Assembly: GCF_011044255.1 (NCBI RefSeq)
Contig: NZ_CP049107.1
Location: forward strand, 2,009,501-2,073,500
Source: Rhizorhabdus phycosphaerae
GTDB taxonomy: Bacteria > Pseudomonadota > Alphaproteobacteria > Sphingomonadales > Sphingomonadaceae
Length of the DNA: 64,000 bases
Reading direction: 5' to 3'
The notes under the pieces are model-generated. The model was given only the letters and a program-made list of their open reading frames with translations. It was not told the DNA's origin and made no database searches. The position numbers and the translations under genes are program-made. Shown one piece after another: positions 42,652 to 51,164 of the stretch. Position 1 is the first letter of the stretch, and every line of letters starts with the position of its first letter.

Positions 42652-44154
42652 ATGACGACGTCCCGGACGATCCAGGACCGGCTGTTCGACGTCGCCGTCA
42701 TCGGCGGCGGCGTCAACGGCTGCGGCATTGCGCGCGACGCGGCGGGGCGCGGGGCTTCGGTCCTGCTGCTCGAACAGGGAGATCTCGCCCAGGGGACGTC
42801 GTCCGCCTCGACCAAGCTGATCCATGGCGGACTGCGCTATCTCGAACATTATGAGTTCGGGCTGGTGCGGGAATCGTTGAGCGAGCGCGAACGGCTCTGG
42901 GCGATCGCGCCACACATCATCTGGCCGATGCGCTTCGTCCTGCCGCATGTGAAGGGGTTGCGCCCGCGCTGGCTGCTGCGCCTCGGGCTGTTTCTCTACG
43001 ATCATATCGGCGGGCGGAAGAAGCTGCCGGCGACCCAGTCGATCGATCTGCGCGGCCATCCGGCCGGCGGCCCGCTCAAGCCCGAGTTCGGCAAGGCGTT
43101 CGTCTATTCGGACTGCTGGGTCGACGACGCCCGGCTGGTCGCGCTCAACGCCCGCGACGCCGCCGACCGCGGCGCCGAGGTCCGCACGCGTACCGAGGTT
43201 CTGGCGCTCGAGCGGGTCGGAGAGGAATGGGCGATCCGGACCTCGGCCGGGGACTTCCGCGCGAAGACCGTCGTCAATGCGGCGGGACCGTCGGTGCTGT
43301 CGCTGCTGGGCCGGGCGAAGGAGCAGAGCGGTCGGCGGATGCGGCTCGTCCGGGGCTCGCATATCGTCGTGCCCGCGCTGTTCGATCACCCCTATAGCTA
43401 TTTCTTCCAGCTCCCCGACGGCCGCATCTTCTTCGCCATTCCCTATGAGCAGGACTTCACCCTGATCGGGACGACCGACCGCGATCATGAGGGCAGCCTC
43501 GCCGAGGTGCGCGCAAGCGAGGAGGAGATCGCCTATCTCTGCGAGGGCGCCAGCCGCTATTTCCGCAAGGAAATCCGGCCAGAGGACGTGGTCTGGACCT
43601 ATTCGGGCGTGCGCCCGCTGATCGACGACGGCTCGGGCAAACCCGAAGCTGCGACCCGCGGCTACAGCCTGGAGTTGTCACCCGAAGCCGAAGGGCCTGC
43701 CATGCTGTCGGTGTTCGGTGGCAAGATCACCACCTATCGCCACCTCGCCCGCGAAGCGATCGAAACGCTGGCGGAGCGCCTGCCCCTGCTGCGTGAGCCT
43801 TTCGAGAGCGACCAGCATCCCCTGCCCGGCGGCGACTTCCCGGTCGAGGACGTCGAGGCGTTGCGCGCCGAGATCGCCGATCGCTACCGCTTCCTCGACG
43901 CCGGAACGGTCCAGCGCCTCGTCCGCAGCTATGGGCGGCTGACGATCGAGATATTCGGCAATGCGCAGTCGCTCGACGCTTGTGGCCGCGACTTCGGCCA
44001 TGGCTTGACCGAAGCCGAAGTCCGCTATCTGGTCGCACGCGAATGGGCGCGGACCGCCGACGACGTCCTGTGGCGGCGCGGCAAGCTGGGCCTGCGCCTC
44101 GATGCGGCACAGCGCGCGGCACTGGACGAGTTTCTCGCTGGCATGGCGAAGTAA
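42652..44154 (+). CDS. glpD: Glycerol-3-phosphate dehydrogenase (FAD)
   Basis: 500 residues. FAD-binding motif DVAVIGGGVNGCGIARDAAGRG (residues 13-34), then GTSSASTKLIHGGLRYLEH, a GlpD signature, GRIFFAIPYEQDFTLIGTTDRDHEG, and the C-terminal domain with SVFGGKITTYRHLA. It is membrane-associated and passes electrons from glycerol 3-phosphate to quinone, producing dihydroxyacetone phosphate. The ATG at 42652 lies 11 bases after the monooxygenase gene. In this operon it would handle glycerol released from sulfoquinovosyl glycerol. Confidence 0.96.
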   Translation: MTTSRTIQDRLFDVAVIGGGVNGCGIARDAAGRGASVLLLEQGDLAQGTSSASTKLIHGGLRYLEHYEFGLVRESLSERERLWAIAPHIIWPMRFVLPHVKGLRPRWLLRLGLFLYDHIGGRKKLPATQSIDLRGHPAGGPLKPEFGKAFVYSDCWVDDARLVALNARDAADRGAEVRTRTEVLALERVGEEWAIRTSAGDFRAKTVVNAAGPSVLSLLGRAKEQSGRRMRLVRGSHIVVPALFDHPYSYFFQLPDGRIFFAIPYEQDFTLIGTTDRDHEGSLAEVRASEEEIAYLCEGASRYFRKEIRPEDVVWTYSGVRPLIDDGSGKPEAATRGYSLELSPEAEGPAMLSVFGGKITTYRHLAREAIETLAERLPLLREPFESDQHPLPGGDFPVEDVEALRAEIADRYRFLDAGTVQRLVRSYGRLTIEIFGNAQSLDACGRDFGHGLTEAEVRYLVAREWARTADDVLWRRGKLGLRLDAAQRAALDEFLAGMAK

Positions 44155-44204
44155 GGACATAAGCCGGCGCGGCCCTCGGGCGCGGCGCCGGCGGGGAGAG
44201 CGAC

Positions 44205-45680
44205 GTGCAAACATCCTATCTGCTGGTTCTCGACGAAGGCACCACATCTACCCGCGCCATGCTGTTCGCCCCCGACGGCAAGGTATCGGCGATCGAGCAG
44301 GCCGAACTGACCCAGCATTATCCCGCCGATGGCCATGTCGAGCATGACGCGGCCGAGATCTGGACCAAGACCCTCGCCTGCGCCCGCCGCGCGGTGGAGA
44401 AAGCCGGCGGCGCCGACCGCATCGCGGCGATCGGCATCACCAACCAACGCGAGACGGTCGTCGCCTGGGACCGGCAGACGGGCGAGCCGATCACCCGCGC
44501 GATCGTGTGGCAGGACCGGCGCACTGCCGATTTCTGCGATCGGCTGCGCGCAGATGGTCATGAGGAACTGATCCGCGCGCGCACCGGGCTGGTGGTCGAT
44601 CCCTATTTTTCCGGCACCAAGATGCGCTGGGTGCTCGACAACGTGGCCGAGGCCCGGGCGCTGGGCGACCGCCTGGCCCTCGGCACGGTCGAGAGCTGGC
44701 TCGTCTGGAAGCTGACCGGTGGGCTGCACATCACTGACGCGACCAATGCCAGCCGCACCATGCTGATGCCGCTCGACAAGGCGACGTGGGACGAAGACCT
44801 GCTCGCGCTGCTCGGCGTGCCCCAATCGGCGCTGCCCGAGATCGTCGACACGGCCGGCCGCTTCGGCACCACCCTGCCCGACCTCCTCGGCGGCCCGATC
44901 CCGATCTGTGGCCTGGCCGGCGACCAGCAGGCCGCGACCATCGGCCAGAACTGCCTGTCGGCGGGCCAGGTCAAGGCAACGCTGGGCACGGGCGCCTTCG
45001 TCCTCGCCAGCACCGGCCACGACATACCGCGCTCGAACAACCGCCTGCTCGGTACCGTCCTCGCGCAATGCGACGGCAAGCGCAGCTATGCGCTGGAAGG
45101 ATCGGTATTCGTCGCCGGCAGCCTGGTCAAATGGCTGCGCGACCAGCTCGGCTTCGTCGGCACCGCCGCCGAGACCGAAGCGCTCGCCCGGTCGGTGCCC
45201 GACAATGGCGGGGTGTGCATCGTCCCCGCGCTGTCGGGGCTTGGCGCGCCGCACTGGCGGCCCGAGGCGCGCGGACTTATCGGCGGCCTCACCCAGGGCG
45301 CGACCAAGGCCCATATTGTCCGCGCCGCACTCGAATCGATGGCGCACCAGATGCATGACCTGAAGCAGGCTTATGCCGCCGATGGTTCGCCCTGGGCGAC
45401 GCTCCGGCTTGATGGCGGCATGAGCGCGAACGACTGGGTGGCACAGGACCTCGCCGACATACTCGACCTGGAGGTCGAAAGGCCGCACAATGTCGAGACG
45501 ACCGCGCTCGGGGCGGCGATGCTCGCGGCGGTGGGCTGCGGGCTCCATGCCACGCTGTCGGACGCGGCGGCGATGCGATCGGGGGTGTCCTCCTTCGTAC
45601 CGCATATGGATGCCGCCACGCGCGAGCGTCGGCTCGATCAATGGCGCGCCCTGCTGGCGCTCGAACTGGGACAGGCCTGA
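44205..45680 (+). CDS. glpK: Glycerol kinase
   Basis: 491 residues, FGGY family. Marks: LVLDEGTTSTRAMLF at the N-terminus, IGITNQRETVVAWDRQTG, AGDQQAATIGQNCLSAGQVKATLGTG and LDGGMSANDWVAQDLADIL. It phosphorylates glycerol with ATP for the GlpD step. The GTG start at 44205 follows GGGGAGAGC, 50 bases after glpD. The gene order is unusual: kinase and dehydrogenase are embedded between the desulfonation genes and sulfite dehydrogenase, matching the two products (glycerol and sulfite) of sulfolipid breakdown. Confidence 0.96.
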   Translation: MQTSYLLVLDEGTTSTRAMLFAPDGKVSAIEQAELTQHYPADGHVEHDAAEIWTKTLACARRAVEKAGGADRIAAIGITNQRETVVAWDRQTGEPITRAIVWQDRRTADFCDRLRADGHEELIRARTGLVVDPYFSGTKMRWVLDNVAEARALGDRLALGTVESWLVWKLTGGLHITDATNASRTMLMPLDKATWDEDLLALLGVPQSALPEIVDTAGRFGTTLPDLLGGPIPICGLAGDQQAATIGQNCLSAGQVKATLGTGAFVLASTGHDIPRSNNRLLGTVLAQCDGKRSYALEGSVFVAGSLVKWLRDQLGFVGTAAETEALARSVPDNGGVCIVPALSGLGAPHWRPEARGLIGGLTQGATKAHIVRAALESMAHQMHDLKQAYAADGSPWATLRLDGGMSANDWVAQDLADILDLEVERPHNVETTALGAAMLAAVGCGLHATLSDAAAMRSGVSSFVPHMDAATRERRLDQWRALLALELGQA

Positions 45681-45681
45681 C

Positions 45682-46923
45682 ATGATCCACCGCGACACGC
45701 CCGACAGTGCCCCCCGCCTCTCCCGGCGCGCCCTGCTGCGCAGTGCCGCAGCGGGGACCGGCATGATCGCCATTCCCGGCTGGGCGCAGGCGGTTGCCGA
45801 CCTGGGCCTGCCGGGCAAGCCGCCGACGCGGCCGATGACCACGGCCTTTCCCGGAAAGGGTCCGATGATCCTGCAGCGGGTACGGCCGCCGCTGCTCGAG
45901 ACTCCGCTGGAGGTGTTCGACAAGGACGTCATCACGCCGAACGATCGTTTCTATGTGCGCTGGCACTGGGGATTTCCCGAAAGCGTGGACGTAGACGCCT
46001 TCCGGCTGACCGTCGGCGGGCATGTCGATCGGCCGATCGCCTTCACGCTCGACCAGCTGATCCGCGAGTTCGAGCCGATCGACTATGTCGCGGTCAACCA
46101 GTGCTCGGGCAATTCACGCGGGCTGTTCCAGCCCAATATCCCGGGCGCAGAGTGGGCGCATGGCGCGATGGGCAATGCCCGCTGGCGCGGCGTTCGCCTG
46201 CGCGACCTGCTCGACCGGGCGGGCGTCAAGGCGGGTGCGGTCGACGTCCGTTTCGGCGGGCTTGACGATCCGATGACGCCCGAGGCGCCCAAATTCCTCA
46301 AGTCGCTCGCGCTCGATCATGCCCGCGATGGTGAAGTGATGGTCGCCTATGAGATGAACGGCGAGCAACTGCCGCTCCTCAACGGCTTCCCCCTGCGGCT
46401 GGTCGTGCCGGGCTGGTATTCGACCTACTGGGTCAAGATGCTCAGCCAGATCGAGGTGCTCGACCGCAAGGACGACAATTTCTGGATGGCCAAGGCCTAT
46501 CGCGTGCCTTCCACGCCCTTTGGTCATATCGCGCCGGGCACGAAGGATTATCCCAGCGAGCCGATCAGCCGGATGGTCCCGCGCTCGCTGGTGACCAACC
46601 TGCGGGAGGGACAGCGGGTGAAGCCGGGTGCGCTGACGGTCGCGGGCATCGCCATGGGCGGGGACTGCGGCGTCGCCAAGGTCGAGGTATCGACCGATGG
46701 GGGCACCAGCTGGAAGGCAGCGACGCTCGGCAAGGACGAGGGCACCTACAGCTTCCGCCGCTTCGAGGCCCGCATCACTGCGCCCGCCGCTGGCGCCCTC
46801 GCCGTCTCGACACGCTGCACCAACACAAAGGGATTGGCGCAGCCGCTGGAAATGAACTGGAACCCGGGCGGCTATATGCGCGCGGGGGTCGAGACCGTCC
46901 ACCTGATCGCGGGAGACGCCTGA
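45682..46923 (+). CDS. sorA: Periplasmic sulfite dehydrogenase, molybdopterin subunit (SorA-like)
   Basis: 413 residues with a Tat signal peptide (SRRALLRSAAAG, cleavage after GWAQA at about residue 37). The molybdenum-cofactor domain has the Mo-ligand Cys141 in VNQCSGNSRGLFQP, followed by GAMGNARWRGVRLRDLL and LPLLNGFPLRLVVPGW; the C-terminal dimerisation domain has GAVAKVEVSTDGGTSW-like GVAKVEVSTDGGTSW. It oxidises sulfite to sulfate in the periplasm and passes electrons to the cytochrome encoded next. A SoxC-like sulfane role is a lesser alternative. The ATG follows the glpK stop by one base. Confidence 0.88.
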   Translation: MIHRDTPDSAPRLSRRALLRSAAAGTGMIAIPGWAQAVADLGLPGKPPTRPMTTAFPGKGPMILQRVRPPLLETPLEVFDKDVITPNDRFYVRWHWGFPESVDVDAFRLTVGGHVDRPIAFTLDQLIREFEPIDYVAVNQCSGNSRGLFQPNIPGAEWAHGAMGNARWRGVRLRDLLDRAGVKAGAVDVRFGGLDDPMTPEAPKFLKSLALDHARDGEVMVAYEMNGEQLPLLNGFPLRLVVPGWYSTYWVKMLSQIEVLDRKDDNFWMAKAYRVPSTPFGHIAPGTKDYPSEPISRMVPRSLVTNLREGQRVKPGALTVAGIAMGGDCGVAKVEVSTDGGTSWKAATLGKDEGTYSFRRFEARITAPAAGALAVSTRCTNTKGLAQPLEMNWNPGGYMRAGVETVHLIAGDA

Positions 46924-47294
46924 TGTCCAAGATGCTCGGTATTTCCGCCGCGATCGCACTTGCCTCGGTCCTCGGCTCGGGCCTTGCCGATGCGGGGACG
47001 CGGTCCAAGGCCACCGATCGCCCCCGCCTGACCTCGACCAGCGTGACCCTGCCGACCGACTATGAGGTCGAATATCCGGCAGGACCAGAAGTGCAGGTGA
47101 TGAACGACAATTGCCGCGCCTGCCATTCGCCGTCGATGGTGCTGGTCCAGCCGCCGCTGTCGCAGGCGGACTGGGGCAAGATCGTCCACAAGATGATCGA
47201 CGTCTACAAGGCGCCGATCGATCCCGCCGACCTGCCGAAGATCATGACCTATCTGGGGGCGTTGCCGCCCGCCGCTCCCGCTCCTACGCGGTAG
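46923..47294 (+). CDS. sorB: Periplasmic c-type cytochrome subunit (SorB-like)
   Basis: 123 residues with a Sec signal peptide (ending near ADA, residue 24) and one haem-c motif CRACH (Cys64, Cys67, His68); MVLVQPPLSQADW follows and supplies a possible axial Met. Its start overlaps the molybdenum-subunit stop (TGATG), the arrangement of the SorAB sulfite:cytochrome c oxidoreductase. It should accept electrons from sulfite and pass them to the respiratory chain. It is the last gene of the operon, ending 14 bases before the convergent Rieske gene. Confidence 0.9.
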   Translation: MSKMLGISAAIALASVLGSGLADAGTRSKATDRPRLTSTSVTLPTDYEVEYPAGPEVQVMNDNCRACHSPSMVLVQPPLSQADWGKIVHKMIDVYKAPIDPADLPKIMTYLGALPPAAPAPTR

Positions 47295-47308
47295 AGGCCC
47301 ATCGTCCG

Positions 47309-48490
47309 TCAGGCGCGAAGGACCGGTGGCGGCCCTTCGCAGCCCGACAGATAATGGTCGATCCATTTGTGGAAATATTGGTTGCCCGGCTCGTTGCGGC
47401 CGAAGGTCAGCCGGTCGGTCGCGCCTGATTCCAGCCCGTTCTGGACCTTGAGACCCAGCGCATAATCCTCGTCGAGCACGACCTGGAAGAAGAAGTCGCT
47501 CATCTCGTCGAGCTTGCGCATCTCCTCCTCGTTCTCCGGCGCGGTCGGGTAGATATAGTTCATCACCGTCAGGTTGCGGTCGGGCGTCGGCCCCGGAAAG
47601 AGCTGCGCGTACTGGCACATCTCGGGCGCAAGGAAGAAGCTGAAGTTCGGGAAGAGGATGCGGATGAAGTCGTAACCGTCATTCTCCTGCTTGCCCCACT
47701 CGTCGCGCGGCAGCTCCTTCAGCCGGCCGATCCCGTTCTGCGGGAAGCCGAGCCGGATATGCGGTCCGAACGCTTCATAGCTGGCCCGGTTCGACGGCGA
47801 GCGGGTCGCGACGGTCTGCGTATGCGCGGCCTGGAAATGATAGCCCTCCAGATAGCCGTCGAAGGCGACCTTCCAGTTGGCGCCCTCCATCGTCCGCGCC
47901 TTGTGATAATACCAGGTCTCGAGCCGTAGCGCGGCAAGGTCGTCGAGCATCCCGCCCAGAAAGCTGCGCACGTCGATCGGCAGGCCCGGCGTCAGGATCA
48001 CGAAGATCATGCCCGCGACCTCCTCGGCCGGCAGTTCGGTCATGGCCAGGGTGCGGCGATCGACATCGCCGAAGGTGCTCGCCTCGGCAATGCCGACCAG
48101 CTGGCCGTCATTGGCGTAGGTCCAGCCATGATATTGGCAGGCGAAGCGCGAGCAATTGCCCTTGCCTTCCTTCGCCAGATGCATTGCGCGGTGCTTGCAG
48201 ACGTTGAGGAAGGCGCGCGCCTTGCCGTCCTTGCCGCGGGTGATGAGCACCGGCTGCCCCATCACGTCCATCGCCTTATAGTCGTTCATCCTGGGCAGCT
48301 CGATGGTGAGCGCGAGCATCAGCGGCAAGCGGCGGAAGATGAGGTCCATCTCCTTCTGCCAGCGCGCCTCGTCGAGATAATGGGCGACGGGCACCTCGAA
48401 CACGCCGCTCGCCTGGTCGGTGCTGCGGGTCTCGACGAAATGGAGCATCCGCTCGGCGGCATCGCCATAGGCCTTGTAGAGATCGGTCAT
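47309..48490 (-). CDS. Rieske non-heme iron oxygenase, alpha subunit (copy 4)
   Basis: 393 residues from the ATG at 48490. Rieske ligands NVCKHRAMHL and FACQYHGWTYA; catalytic region DGYLEGYHFQAAHTQTV with the iron-binding histidines. It differs from the other four by a shorter C-terminus that lacks the shared RIRHFH ending. It is the second gene of a two-gene operon, 16 bases after its partner. Substrate unknown. The presence of two unlike Rieske alpha subunits in one operon may mean two consecutive oxidations or a heteromer. Confidence 0.9.
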   Translation of the reverse strand: MTDLYKAYGDAAERMLHFVETRSTDQASGVFEVPVAHYLDEARWQKEMDLIFRRLPLMLALTIELPRMNDYKAMDVMGQPVLITRGKDGKARAFLNVCKHRAMHLAKEGKGNCSRFACQYHGWTYANDGQLVGIAEASTFGDVDRRTLAMTELPAEEVAGMIFVILTPGLPIDVRSFLGGMLDDLAALRLETWYYHKARTMEGANWKVAFDGYLEGYHFQAAHTQTVATRSPSNRASYEAFGPHIRLGFPQNGIGRLKELPRDEWGKQENDGYDFIRILFPNFSFFLAPEMCQYAQLFPGPTPDRNLTVMNYIYPTAPENEEEMRKLDEMSDFFFQVVLDEDYALGLKVQNGLESGATDRLTFGRNEPGNQYFHKWIDHYLSGCEGPPPVLRA

Positions 48491-48506
48491 CGGTTCGTGC
48501 CCCCGC

Positions 48507-49907
48507 TCAGCGATCGAGATAGGTGTCGAGCGTCTGGTGGAAGTGGCGGATGCGCACCTCCTGATAGTCGCCCAGCTCGACGAGGCCATTGGCCGAGCAT
48601 TTCAGCCCCTGATGGGTCAGCTCCATATTCTCCATGTCCTGGTCGACCACCGCGCCCAGGGCACCGAGCTCGGGCGCATCGGCCCATTTCTGGCCGTCGT
48701 CGAGCAGATGCATCGTCATCGGCGGTCGCGGTTCGGCGCCGTCCTGGCGCCGGGCAAGGACGCGCACCTCCATCAGGCAGCGATCCTGATCGGGCCAGGG
48801 CCGCCACCGATAGACGATGTTCGGCATGAAGCCGCCCCAGGGCGCGAAATTGGGGAAGACGTTGAACACGAGCGCATCGAGCAGTTCGGATTCCGAAACC
48901 GCCGAATAATCGCCGCCGAAGGCGCGCTGCGAACTGTCGCGCATCGCCGCGCCCAGCGCATGGCGCGCGCTTTCGCCCTCGGGCACGGTGATGTTGAACT
49001 GGTCCTTCTCGGGATCATAATTGTCCGAGGAGCGGCCGTTATATTTGACGAATTCCTCGACGATCCACTGCTCGGGGCGCTCCGTTCCACCAACGTGCGG
49101 GGAAATGGTGCCGAAGGGCGTGTAGTTCACGTTCACATGCTTGCCGAGGACATGATAGGCGGCATTGGCATCGCCGGTGAACGGCAGCAGCTGCGGATGC
49201 GTCATATAGGCGTGGTAGCTCTCCATGAAGGCTTCCATGGTGATCTTCCAGTTGGCGTCGACCACCTTGCCGACCCAGGCGATCGTCTCGCAGTCCTCAT
49301 GCCGCCAGCGCGTGAAAAACTCCGGGAGCGGCGCAAGAAACTCCTCGATCGTCGGCCCCTCGGCCTTGTCGCGGACGAAGATATAGCCACCCCAGCGCGC
49401 GATGCTCGCCTGCGGCAATTTCATGCGCTCGTCGCTCAGATGGCCGAAATCCCAGCGGCAGGGTATGTCGCGCAGGCTGCCATCGGTGTTCCAGGCAAAG
49501 CCGTGGAACGGGCAGACGAATTTCTCGGCCATGCCCGAGTCCGTCGCCAGCTTGCGGCCCCGATGAAGACAGACATTGTGAAAGGCGCGGACCTCGCCGT
49601 CTGGCTGGCGGACGATCAGGTAGGATCGCCCCGCATTGTCGTAGGTCACATAGTCGCCAGGCTCGGGCATGTCCTCCTCGCGCGCGGCGAACTGCCAGAC
49701 GAAAGGCCACATCTTCTCGATCTCGGCGCGGAAGAAGGCCGGGTCATAATAGCGCTTCGCGTCGATCGGTTCGGAACCGAGATAGCGATAGCGGTCCTCC
49801 GCCATGAAGGCGGGCGGCGCGATCAGGTCCTCGCGCAATATGTCTTCCCAGCCGGGTCCGGGGCAGCGGGCGGCGGCGCTGTGAATGGCGGGGTCACGAT
49901 CGGCCAT
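48507..49907 (-). CDS. Rieske non-heme iron oxygenase, alpha subunit (copy 5)
   Basis: 466 residues. Rieske ligands NVCLHRGRKLA and FVCPFHGFAWN; catalytic region EAFMESYHAYMTHPQ. It ends VRIRHFHQTLDTYLDR, the same ending as copies 1-3. A TTGA-N6-TCAA palindrome (49964-49977) upstream suggests an FNR/FixK-type regulator. It is the first gene of the pair and is separated from the downstream end of the bd-oxidase operon by 136 bases. Confidence 0.91.
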   Translation of the reverse strand: MADRDPAIHSAAARCPGPGWEDILREDLIAPPAFMAEDRYRYLGSEPIDAKRYYDPAFFRAEIEKMWPFVWQFAAREEDMPEPGDYVTYDNAGRSYLIVRQPDGEVRAFHNVCLHRGRKLATDSGMAEKFVCPFHGFAWNTDGSLRDIPCRWDFGHLSDERMKLPQASIARWGGYIFVRDKAEGPTIEEFLAPLPEFFTRWRHEDCETIAWVGKVVDANWKITMEAFMESYHAYMTHPQLLPFTGDANAAYHVLGKHVNVNYTPFGTISPHVGGTERPEQWIVEEFVKYNGRSSDNYDPEKDQFNITVPEGESARHALGAAMRDSSQRAFGGDYSAVSESELLDALVFNVFPNFAPWGGFMPNIVYRWRPWPDQDRCLMEVRVLARRQDGAEPRPPMTMHLLDDGQKWADAPELGALGAVVDQDMENMELTHQGLKCSANGLVELGDYQEVRIRHFHQTLDTYLDR

Positions 49908-49963
49908 GGCGAAATCCTCTCCTGTGCGTGGAGAAGAGAAACCATGGGCGACGGCGAGCGCGT

Positions 49964-49977
49964 TTGATCGAAGTCAA
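49964..49977. promoter_or_regulatory. FNR/FixK-like box
   Basis: TTGATCGAAGTCAA, a perfect TTGA-N6-TCAA palindrome and one base off the FNR consensus TTGAT-N4-ATCAA. It lies 57 bases upstream of the Rieske copy 5 start. Confidence 0.45.
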
Positions 49978-50043
49978 CCGGCGGTCCAGAGACCGGCTCG
50001 CCTTTGTGCTAGGGTAATCGGATCGCGACCGCGCGGGGCGGCT

Positions 50044-50166
50044 TTATGGTCTCAGCCAGAAGCGTATCAACATCGACACCGTGCCGAGCGCGAGGATGCT
50101 GCCGGCCCAGAGGCCCACGAACCAGGCGATCCTTCTCCAGCGCCCCGCCATGTCAGCGCGCGCCAT
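50044..50166 (-). CDS. DUF2474 small membrane protein of the bd oxidase (CydX-like)
   Basis: 40 residues, one transmembrane helix (RIAWFVGLWAGSILALGTVSMLIRFWL), Arg-rich N-terminus. Small one-helix proteins of this type follow cydAB and probably stabilise the oxidase, like CydX. The ATG (50166-50164) overlaps the cydB stop (TGATG), and an internal ATG lies five codons further on. Last gene of the seven-gene sulfur/bd-oxidase operon. Confidence 0.8.
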   Translation of the reverse strand: MARADMAGRWRRIAWFVGLWAGSILALGTVSMLIRFWLRP

Positions 50167-51164
50167 CAATGATAGCCGTCATGGCCGACCTTCCCGCGGA
50201 AGACCCAATAGGCCCAGGCGGTGTAGGCGAGGATCACCGGCACGAGCAGACCGGCGCCGACGATCATGAACAGCTGGCTGCGATAGGGCGCGGCCGCTTC
50301 CCAGATCGTCACCCGCGCGGGGATGACATAGGGCCAGATCGAGATGCCGAGCCCCAGCAGGCAGAGCATGAACAATGCCAGCGCCCAGAAGAAGGGCTGC
50401 GCGTCGCGGCGCGCGGACAGGCTGCGGTAGAAGAGCGCCGTGACGACCAGCGTTGCGAGCGGGACCTGCGCGGTCGCCAGCACGCCCGGCCACGCCAGCC
50501 AGCGGCGCTGATAGTCGGCCTCGAGCGTCAGCGTCGCGAGGCTGACCGCGCCGATCACCAGCAGCAGCAGGATCCCGAGCCGGCCGGCATAGGTGACGAC
50601 CTGGCGCTGCAGAGCATCCTCCGTCTTCCAGTTGAGCCAGCAGGCGCCGAGCAGGGCATAGCCGACCAGCAGGCCCGCGCCGGTCAGCAGCGAGAAGGGC
50701 GATAGCCAGTCCCACCAGCCCCCGCCATAGGCGCGGCCATCGACATTGATCCCCTGGAGCAGCGCGCCGAGGGTGATGCCCTGCGCGAAGGTCGCGACGG
50801 TGGAACCGACGAAGAAGGCACGATCCCACAGGGCCCGATGCGCCGGATCGCGCCAGCGGAACTCGAAGGCCACGCCGCGCAGGACGAGCCCGAGCAGCAT
50901 CGCGATCAGCGGCGCATAGAGTGCGGGCAGGATGATCGCATAGGCCAGCGGAAAGGCCGCGAGCAGCCCCCCGCCGCCCAGCACCAGCCAGGTCTCGTTA
51001 CCGTCCCAGACGGGGGCGATGCTGTTCATAGCCCGGTCGCGATCCTTGCCCACCGCAAACAGCGGGAAGAGGATGCCGATGCCGAGGTCGAAGCCGTCCA
51101 TGACGACATAGGCGACGATGGCGAAGCCGATGATGGCGGCCCAGATGACGGTCAGGTCGATCAT
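50166..51164 (-). CDS. cydB: Cytochrome bd-type quinol oxidase subunit II
   Basis: 332-residue membrane protein with about eight helices. Marks: WAAIIGFAIVAYVVMDGFDLGIGILFPL, SIAPVWDGNETWLVLGGGGLLAAFPLAYA, and SIWPYVIPARVTIWEAAAPYRSQLFMIVGAG, all CydB/CioB signatures. It pairs with subunit I to form the terminal oxidase. Start overlaps the cydA stop (ATGA). Co-transcribed with sulfur-detoxification genes. Confidence 0.95.
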   Translation of the reverse strand: MIDLTVIWAAIIGFAIVAYVVMDGFDLGIGILFPLFAVGKDRDRAMNSIAPVWDGNETWLVLGGGGLLAAFPLAYAIILPALYAPLIAMLLGLVLRGVAFEFRWRDPAHRALWDRAFFVGSTVATFAQGITLGALLQGINVDGRAYGGGWWDWLSPFSLLTGAGLLVGYALLGACWLNWKTEDALQRQVVTYAGRLGILLLLVIGAVSLATLTLEADYQRRWLAWPGVLATAQVPLATLVVTALFYRSLSARRDAQPFFWALALFMLCLLGLGISIWPYVIPARVTIWEAAAPYRSQLFMIVGAGLLVPVILAYTAWAYWVFRGKVGHDGYH

